NCBI GenBank assembly: GCA_018335615.1
Contig: JAGXRS010000134.1
Location: forward strand, 1-9,503
DNA: 9,503 bases
Reading direction: 5' to 3'
Source: Hydrogenophaga sp.
GTDB taxonomy: Bacteria; Pseudomonadota; Gammaproteobacteria; Burkholderiales; Burkholderiaceae_C
Positions 4,643 to 9,503 of the stretch are shown piece after piece; within the stretch, counting starts at the first letter, position 1; the number at the start of each line of letters is the position of its first letter. The position numbers and the translations under genes were made by a program. The notes under the pieces were generated by a model. It ran no database searches. It was given only the letters and a program-made list of their open reading frames with translations, and was not told where the DNA came from.

Positions 4643-6976
4643 TCAGGCTTTCAGGAATTCCGCCTTGGTGCCGTGCCAGCGCGCGATGTGTTTCTCGGCG
4701 GCGGCCGGGTGGCGTTCGAGCATCTGGGCAGCGGCAGCGCGGGCCCAGTCCAGCAGATGGCCGTCGGTGGCGAGGTCGGCGAAACGCAGCATGGCCGCGC
4801 CCGACTGGCGCGCGCCGAGGAATTCGCCGGGGCCGCGGATCTCCAGATCGCGCCGGGCGATCTCGAAGCCGTCGCTGGTTTCGGCCATGGCCTTGAGGCG
4901 CTCGCGGGCGGTCTCGCTCAGGCGCCCCCCCTCGGGCGGGGTGTACATGAGCACGCAGGCCGACGCGGCGGCGCCACGGCCCACCCGGCCGCGCAGCTGG
5001 TGCAGCTGCGACAGGCCGAAGCGCTCGGCGTGTTCGATCACCATCAGCGAGGCGTTGGGCACGTCCACGCCGACCTCGATCACCGTGGTGGACACCAGCA
5101 CGCCCATGTGGCCGCTGGTGAAGAGCGACATCACCGCTTTTTTCTCGGCCACCGGCATGCGCGAGTGCAGCAGGCCGACGAGCACGCCCGGCGACGCACC
5201 GTCCGCCGCCGGGTCCAGCGCCAGCGCGCCCACCGCGTGCGCACCCGATCCGGGCAGCGTCGGCGTGGCGGGGTTCAAGGCGGCGCTCAGCTCGGCGTGC
5301 GTGGCGGTGGCGTTGGACAGGTCAATCGACTCGCTCTCTTCGATCAGCGGGCATACCCAGTAGACCTGCCGCCCCTGCGCCACCTGGGCGCGGATGCGCT
5401 CGATCACCTCACCGCGGCGGCTGTCGGCCACCACCTTGGTGACGATGGGCGTGCGCCCGGGCGGCAGCTCGTCGATGGTGGACACGTCCAGGTCGGCGTA
5501 GTAGCTCATGGCCAGCGTGCGCGGGATGGGCGTGGCGGTCATCATGAGCAGGTGGGGCTCTTGTGCGAGGGCTTTGACAGGTTCAGCCCGAACGGAAGGT
5601 TCTTCAAGCGCAGTGCCCACAGTCCCAGAACGCCGCGGCGCCGGCTCCGCCGGGCCGTCAGCGTTGCCCCTTGAGGGGCTGAGCGGCGACACGAAGTGCG
5701 CAAGCGATGGGGGTGGGCCCATTTTGCTGCGCAGCGCCAGCCGCTGCGCCACGCCGAAGCGGTGCTGTTCGTCGATCAGCGCCAGCGCCAGGTTCTGGAA
5801 CTGCACTTGGTCCTGGATCACGGCGTGGGTGCCGACCACCAGCGCGGCTTCACCGCTGGCGATGAGCGCCAGCATCTCCGTGCGCTGTTTCTTCTTCTGG
5901 CTGCCGGTGAGCCAGGCCACGCGCTGGCCGAGCGGGGCGAGCAGCGGCTCCAGCCAGCCGATGAGCTTGGCGAAGTGCTGCTCGGCCAGGATTTCGGTGG
6001 GTGCCATCAGGGCGCACTGCCAGCCGGCGTCGATGGCGATGGCGGCGGCCAGTGCGGCCACCACGGTCTTGCCCGAGCCCACATCGCCCTGCAGCAGGCG
6101 GTGCATGGGCACCGGGCGGGCCAGGTCGCGCGCGATTTCTTCGCCCACGCGGCGCTGCGCGGCGGTGAGGCCAAACGGCAGCACGCCCAGCAGCTGCTCG
6201 TGCAGGCCGCCGGGCTTCGGGCGCAGGGCCGGGGCGCGCAGGGCGTCGCGCTCGCGCTTGGCCGTCAGCTGCGAGAGCTGCTGGGCCAGCAGTTCCTCGG
6301 CCTTCAGGCGCTGCCAGGCCGGGTGACTGCGGTCTTCCAGCGCGTCCAGCGACACGTCGGGGCCGGGCTGGTGCAGGTAGCGCAGCGCGTCGCGCAGCGT
6401 CCAGGCGCCGTGCACCGCCTGCTGCAGGCTGCCCAGCAGCTCGGTCGGAATCGTTTCGCTCAGGTCGGCGCGCGCCAGGCCGCTGGCCACCACCTTGCGC
6501 AGGTAGGCCTGCGGCAGTTGCGCGCTGGTGGGGTACACGGGGGTGAGCGCGTTCGGCAGTTCGCCCCCGGCGGCATGGAAGGCCGGGTGCATGATGGTGC
6601 GGCCGAGGAAGCCGCCGCGCAGTTCCCCCCGCGCCCGGATGTGCGCGCCCACCGCCAGCGCCTTCTGGTGCGAGGGGTAAAAGGTGAAGAAGCGCAGGGT
6701 GCAGGTGTCGGAGCCGTCGTCCAGCGTCACCAGCAACTGTCGGCGCGGGCGCAGCGTTACCTCGGCATGGGTCACGGTGCCTTCGATCTGCACCGTCTGG
6801 CCTTCGCGCGCGTCGGCTAGGCGCACCACGCGGGTTTCGTCCTCGTATCGCAGCGGCAGGTGCAGGGCGAGGTCGATATCGCGCACCAGGCCGAGCTTGT
6901 GCAAGGCCTTTTGCGGTGCCGACAGGGCCTTGCGCGGCGCAGCAACCGGGGGGGACGTTGGCGCGCTGGAGGACAT
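4643..6976 (-). CDS. recG: ATP-dependent DNA helicase RecG, with in-frame insertions
   Basis: RecG is a monomeric superfamily-2 translocase that regresses stalled replication forks and remodels recombination intermediates. Visible in order: N-terminal wedge region with the OB-fold (about residues 45-150), Walker A GDVGSGKT (297-304), APTEILAEQH (325-334), motif II DEQH (402-405), motif III MTATPIPRT (479-487), VSTTVIEVGVDVPNA (628-642) and the C-terminal ERFGLSQLHQLRGRVGR (651-667). At 777 residues it is longer than the usual roughly 690. Most of the excess is an insertion at 419-472 between motifs II and III, where E. coli RecG has about 15 residues between LAL and MTATP and this protein has 63. 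A second Ala/Pro-rich excess lies at about 568-597. All motifs flanking them are intact and in frame. ATG 6974-6976 is preferred over an in-frame GTG at 7093, which would overlap queA; RecG-like sequence begins near LSAPQKALHKLG. CACAAT lies six bases upstream and no Shine-Dalgarno is present. Confidence 0.95.
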   Translation of the reverse strand: MSSSAPTSPPVAAPRKALSAPQKALHKLGLVRDIDLALHLPLRYEDETRVVRLADAREGQTVQIEGTVTHAEVTLRPRRQLLVTLDDGSDTCTLRFFTFYPSHQKALAVGAHIRARGELRGGFLGRTIMHPAFHAAGGELPNALTPVYPTSAQLPQAYLRKVVASGLARADLSETIPTELLGSLQQAVHGAWTLRDALRYLHQPGPDVSLDALEDRSHPAWQRLKAEELLAQQLSQLTAKRERDALRAPALRPKPGGLHEQLLGVLPFGLTAAQRRVGEEIARDLARPVPMHRLLQGDVGSGKTVVAALAAAIAIDAGWQCALMAPTEILAEQHFAKLIGWLEPLLAPLGQRVAWLTGSQKKKQRTEMLALIASGEAALVVGTHAVIQDQVQFQNLALALIDEQHRFGVAQRLALRSKMGPPPSLAHFVSPLSPSRGNADGPAEPAPRRSGTVGTALEEPSVRAEPVKALAQEPHLLMMTATPIPRTLAMSYYADLDVSTIDELPPGRTPIVTKVVADSRRGEVIERIRAQVAQGRQVYWVCPLIEESESIDLSNATATHAELSAALNPATPTLPGSGAHAVGALALDPAADGASPGVLVGLLHSRMPVAEKKAVMSLFTSGHMGVLVSTTVIEVGVDVPNASLMVIEHAERFGLSQLHQLRGRVGRGAAASACVLMYTPPEGGRLSETARERLKAMAETSDGFEIARRDLEIRGPGEFLGARQSGAAMLRFADLATDGHLLDWARAAAAQMLERHPAAAEKHIARWHGTKAEFLKA
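5561..5722. repeat. Dispersed-repeat-like DNA inserted in frame in recG
   Basis: These 54 codons are absent from RecG proteins as I know them and read as low-complexity Pro/Ala/Arg/Ser sequence, including VRAEPVKAL. On the minus strand the DNA contains a small hairpin (CCCCT-CA-AGGGG), a GC palindromic stretch (CCGGC-TCC-GCCGG on the plus strand) and, at 5567-5595, a stretch matching the REP-like element at 1711-1739 at 24 of 29 positions. VRPEPVEG-type phrases are what that repeat encodes when translated. I infer that an intergenic repeat cassette entered recG in frame, or that the segment was assembled from such repeats. The edges are approximate. Confidence 0.6.
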
Positions 6977-6982
6977 CGCGCC

Positions 6983-6988
6983 ATTGTG
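6983..6988 (-). promoter_or_regulatory. -10-like hexamer CACAAT before recG
   Basis: On the minus strand CACAAT ends six bases before the recG ATG at 6974-6976. No -35 consensus is visible. It lies within 30 bases of the oppositely oriented GACAAT assigned to queA, so polymerase footprints at the two sites would overlap. Promoter function is inferred from recurrence of the motif and its fixed spacing. Confidence 0.42.
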
Positions 6989-7017
6989 GCCGAAGTGCCT
7001 GGCGCACCGCGCTCTGC

Positions 7018-7023
7018 GACAAT
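7018..7023 (+). promoter_or_regulatory. -10-like hexamer GACAAT before queA
   Basis: GACAAT lies 45 bases before the queA ATG. A start about seven bases downstream (near 7030) would give a leader of about 39 bases, containing a small ACGGG-T-CCCGT palindrome at 7042-7052. No good -35 is seen. The element is inferred from its match to the hexamers before the other genes. Confidence 0.38.
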
Positions 7024-7068
7024 CGCCGGCTTCGCATTGGAACGGGTCCCGTAAGGCCCTCAAACCGC

Positions 7069-8178
<1,110 letters not shown>

Positions 8179-8187
8179 CGCGAACGC

Positions 8188-8218
8188 GGCTTTTGCACCA
8201 CGCCGTCGAGCAAAAGCC
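8188..8218 (+). terminator. Hairpin after queA
   Basis: GGCTTTTGC (8188-8196) and GCAAAAGCC (8210-8218) form a perfect 9-bp stem with a 13-base loop, starting nine bases after the queA stop. C-rich sequence rather than a T-run follows, so intrinsic termination is uncertain; the stem could also stabilise the queA mRNA end. It separates queA from the small ORF and tgt. Confidence 0.45.
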
Positions 8219-8283
8219 CCCGCCCAGGGCCCTCAGGCCTGCCATTTGCCCTGCTGTGCGGGCGCCCCAGCCGAAACCCGCCG

Positions 8284-8289
8284 CACAAT
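8284..8289 (+). promoter_or_regulatory. -10-like hexamer CACAAT before the small ORF
   Basis: CACAAT lies 36 bases before the GTG start of the 51-codon ORF and would give a leader of about 30 bases. It matches the hexamer seen before the other genes here. No -35 match is clear. The assignment is tentative. Confidence 0.3.
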
Positions 8290-8325
8290 CGCGCGGCATC
8301 CCACACAGACCGACCGAGCCACACC

Positions 8326-8481
8326 GTGATTGAAATCGTTCTCCGCCTGGGCCTGGCCCTGCTGCTCTCCCTCAGTCTTGCCCTTTTGCTGGCTTGGGGC
8401 TGGGACCAATCGGACACGGTGCCGGTGGTCGAGAGCACCCAGATCGACGACAGCGCCAGCGTGCTGCCACGGCGGCAGTGA
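8326..8481 (+). CDS. Small putative single-pass membrane protein, 51 aa
   Basis: I do not recognise this protein. The frame starts with GTG at 8326-8328 and ends with TGA at 8479-8481. Residues 3-24 form one strongly hydrophobic Leu/Ala-rich helix (IVLRLGLALLLSLSLALLLAW), then GWDQSD and an acidic, polar tail ending SVLPRRQ. It is probably a single-pass inner-membrane peptide; no lipobox Cys or clear signal-peptidase site is present. GTG is the only ATG, GTG or TTG in this frame between the queA stop and the helix. Support for a real gene: a -10-like CACAAT 36 bases upstream and a perfect 7-bp hairpin five bases after the stop, making a compact unit between queA and tgt. Against it: only 51 codons, no strong ribosome site, and GC-rich DNA readily keeps short frames open. 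Its function is unknown. Confidence 0.5.
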   Translation: MIEIVLRLGLALLLSLSLALLLAWGWDQSDTVPVVESTQIDDSASVLPRRQ

Positions 8482-8486
8482 GCGGC

Positions 8487-8504
8487 ACCGGGCTGACGCC
8501 CGGT
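8487..8504 (+). terminator. GC hairpin after the small ORF
   Basis: ACCGGGC (8487-8493) and GCCCGGT (8498-8504) form a perfect 7-bp stem with the 4-base loop TGAC, five bases after the small ORF's stop. No T-run follows. Its position supports the small ORF as a transcribed unit separate from tgt. Confidence 0.45.
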
Positions 8505-8546
8505 CACGGCGGTTGAGCGGCAACGGCGGGTCGGCATGGGCTCGGC

Positions 8547-8552
8547 GACAAT
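8547..8552 (+). promoter_or_regulatory. -10-like hexamer GACAAT before tgt
   Basis: GACAAT ends six bases before the tgt ATG at 8559, the same spacing as at proC, oxyR and recG. TTGAGC at 8513-8518 would be 28 bases upstream, too far for a standard -35. A leaderless tgt transcript is inferred. Confidence 0.42.
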
Positions 8553-8558
8553 CCCCGC

Positions 8559-9503
8559 ATGCTCCAGTTCGAACTCCTCAAGACCGAAGGCCACGCGCGC
8601 CGCGGCCGTCTCACGCTCAACCACGGCGTCGTCGAAACCCCCATCTTCATGCCGGTGGGCACTTATGGCACCGTGAAGGGCGTGATGCCCGCCAGCCTCG
8701 AAGACATGGGCGCCCAGATCATCCTGGGCAACACCTTCCACCTGTGGATGCGCCCGGGCCGCGAGGTCATGGCCAGCTTCGGCGGCCTGCACGGCTTCGA
8801 GAAATGGAACAAGCCCATCCTCACCGACTCGGGTGGCTTCCAGGTCTGGAGCCTGGGCGCGATGCGCAAGATCACCGAAGAAGGCGTGACCTTCGCCAGC
8901 CCCGTCAACGGCGACAAGCTGTTCATGTCGCCGGAGGTCAGCATGCAGATCCAGACCGGGCTGAACAGCGACATCGTGATGCAGCTCGACGAGTGCACGC
9001 CGTACGAGACCAACGGCCACTTGACCACCGAGGCCGAGGCGCGCAAGAGCATGGAAATGAGCCGGCGCTGGGCGCTGCGTTCAAAAGCCGAATTCGAGCG
9101 GCTGGAGAACCCGAACGCGCTGTTCGGCATCGTGCAAGGCGGCATGTTCGAGCACCTGCGCCAGGAGTCGCTGGAAGCGCTGGTGGAGATGGACTTCCCC
9201 GGCTATGCCATCGGCGGCGTGAGCGTGGGCGAGCCCAAGGCCGAGATGCTGCAGATCATGGCGCACACGCCGCACCGCCTGCCGGCCCACAAACCGCGCT
9301 ACCTGATGGGCGTCGGCACGCCGGAAGACCTGGTGCAGGGCGTGGCCGACGGTGTGGACATGTTCGACTGCGTCATGCCCACGCGCAACGCGCGCAACGG
9401 CACGCTGTTCACGCGCTTCGGTGACCTGAAGATCCGCAACGCGCGCCACAAGACCGACCACCAGCCGCTGGACACCACCTGCACCTGCTACGCCTGCGCG
9501 GGC
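8559..9503 (+). CDS. tgt: tRNA-guanine (queuine) transglycosylase, N-terminal 315 codons
   Basis: Tgt swaps guanine-34 for preQ1 in tRNAs with GUN anticodons, the step before QueA. The gene starts at ATG 8559 and runs off the right edge; about 75 residues are missing, given the usual 375-390. The TIM-barrel motifs are present: ETPIFMPVGTYGTVKG (26-41), LGNTFHLWMRPG (56-67), LTDSGGFQVWSLG (88-100; D90 corresponds to the Asp102 base of the Zymomonas enzyme), MQLDECTPYE (141-150), FGIVQGGM (189-196), AIGGVSVGE (217-225), YLMGVGTPEDL (248-258) and VDMFDCVMPTRNARNG (266-281), which holds the nucleophile Asp. The first three zinc ligands, CTCYAC (Cys308, 310, 313), are visible; the fourth, a His, lies beyond the window. 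No Shine-Dalgarno is present. Confidence 0.97.
   Translation, partial: MLQFELLKTEGHARRGRLTLNHGVVETPIFMPVGTYGTVKGVMPASLEDMGAQIILGNTFHLWMRPGREVMASFGGLHGFEKWNKPILTDSGGFQVWSLGAMRKITEEGVTFASPVNGDKLFMSPEVSMQIQTGLNSDIVMQLDECTPYETNGHLTTEAEARKSMEMSRRWALRSKAEFERLENPNALFGIVQGGMFEHLRQESLEALVEMDFPGYAIGGVSVGEPKAEMLQIMAHTPHRLPAHKPRYLMGVGTPEDLVQGVADGVDMFDCVMPTRNARNGTLFTRFGDLKIRNARHKTDHQPLDTTCTCYACAG

Noticed and set aside
4638..4647. Ten-base palindrome CCTGATCAGG spanning the recG stop
   Set aside because: It is short, has no loop and no link to a known operator; a chance palindrome cannot be excluded.
8330..9424. A 364-codon plus-strand frame across the small ORF and tgt
   Set aside because: The translation is Arg/His/Pro-rich and out of frame with Tgt, whose motifs are all in the frame starting at 8559.

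Overview
The window is GC-rich (roughly two thirds G+C by eye) and densely packed with housekeeping genes. Gene content and order, the UbiA, RecG and OxyR protein types, and an intergenic hairpin containing the phrase CGCCCTGAGCCTGTCGAAG all point to a betaproteobacterium of the order Burkholderiales, most likely Comamonadaceae (for example relatives of Hydrogenophaga, Acidovorax or Variovorax). That placement is inference; no database was consulted.

Layout, left to right. The 3' part of glpK (glycerol kinase, 1-801, +) is followed by proC (pyrroline-5-carboxylate reductase, 842-1669, +). A 204-base gap between convergent genes carries a perfect 17-bp-stem repeat hairpin. Four leftward genes follow: ubiA (1874-2815), dps (3040-3543), oxyR (3616-4575) and recG (4643-6976), so transcription runs recG, oxyR, dps, ubiA, probably as several units. 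Rightward genes start again with queA (7069-8178), then a 51-codon membrane-peptide reading frame (8326-8481), then tgt (8559 to the window end, 3' end missing).

How the genes relate. QueA and Tgt belong to the same tRNA queuosine pathway: Tgt exchanges guanine for preQ1 and QueA builds the cyclopentendiol ring. OxyR is the peroxide sensor and Dps, encoded next to it, is an iron-sequestering DNA-protection protein of the kind OxyR often controls. RecG repairs stalled forks. UbiA serves ubiquinone synthesis, ProC proline synthesis and GlpK glycerol use.

There is no phage, CRISPR array, insertion sequence, RNA gene or defence island, and I do not see an undescribed multi-gene system. The points that deserve attention are: (1) RecG carries an in-frame insertion of about 50 residues between helicase motifs II and III whose DNA looks like intergenic dispersed repeat, including a 29-base stretch matching the proC-ubiA repeat at 24 positions; (2) four genes (proC, oxyR, recG, tgt) have a GACAAT or CACAAT hexamer ending exactly six bases before ATG and no Shine-Dalgarno sequence, which would fit leaderless transcripts; (3) the small membrane ORF sits between queA and tgt with its own promoter-like hexamer and a hairpin after its stop; (4) Dps has Met where the E. 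coli ferroxidase site has Asp67.
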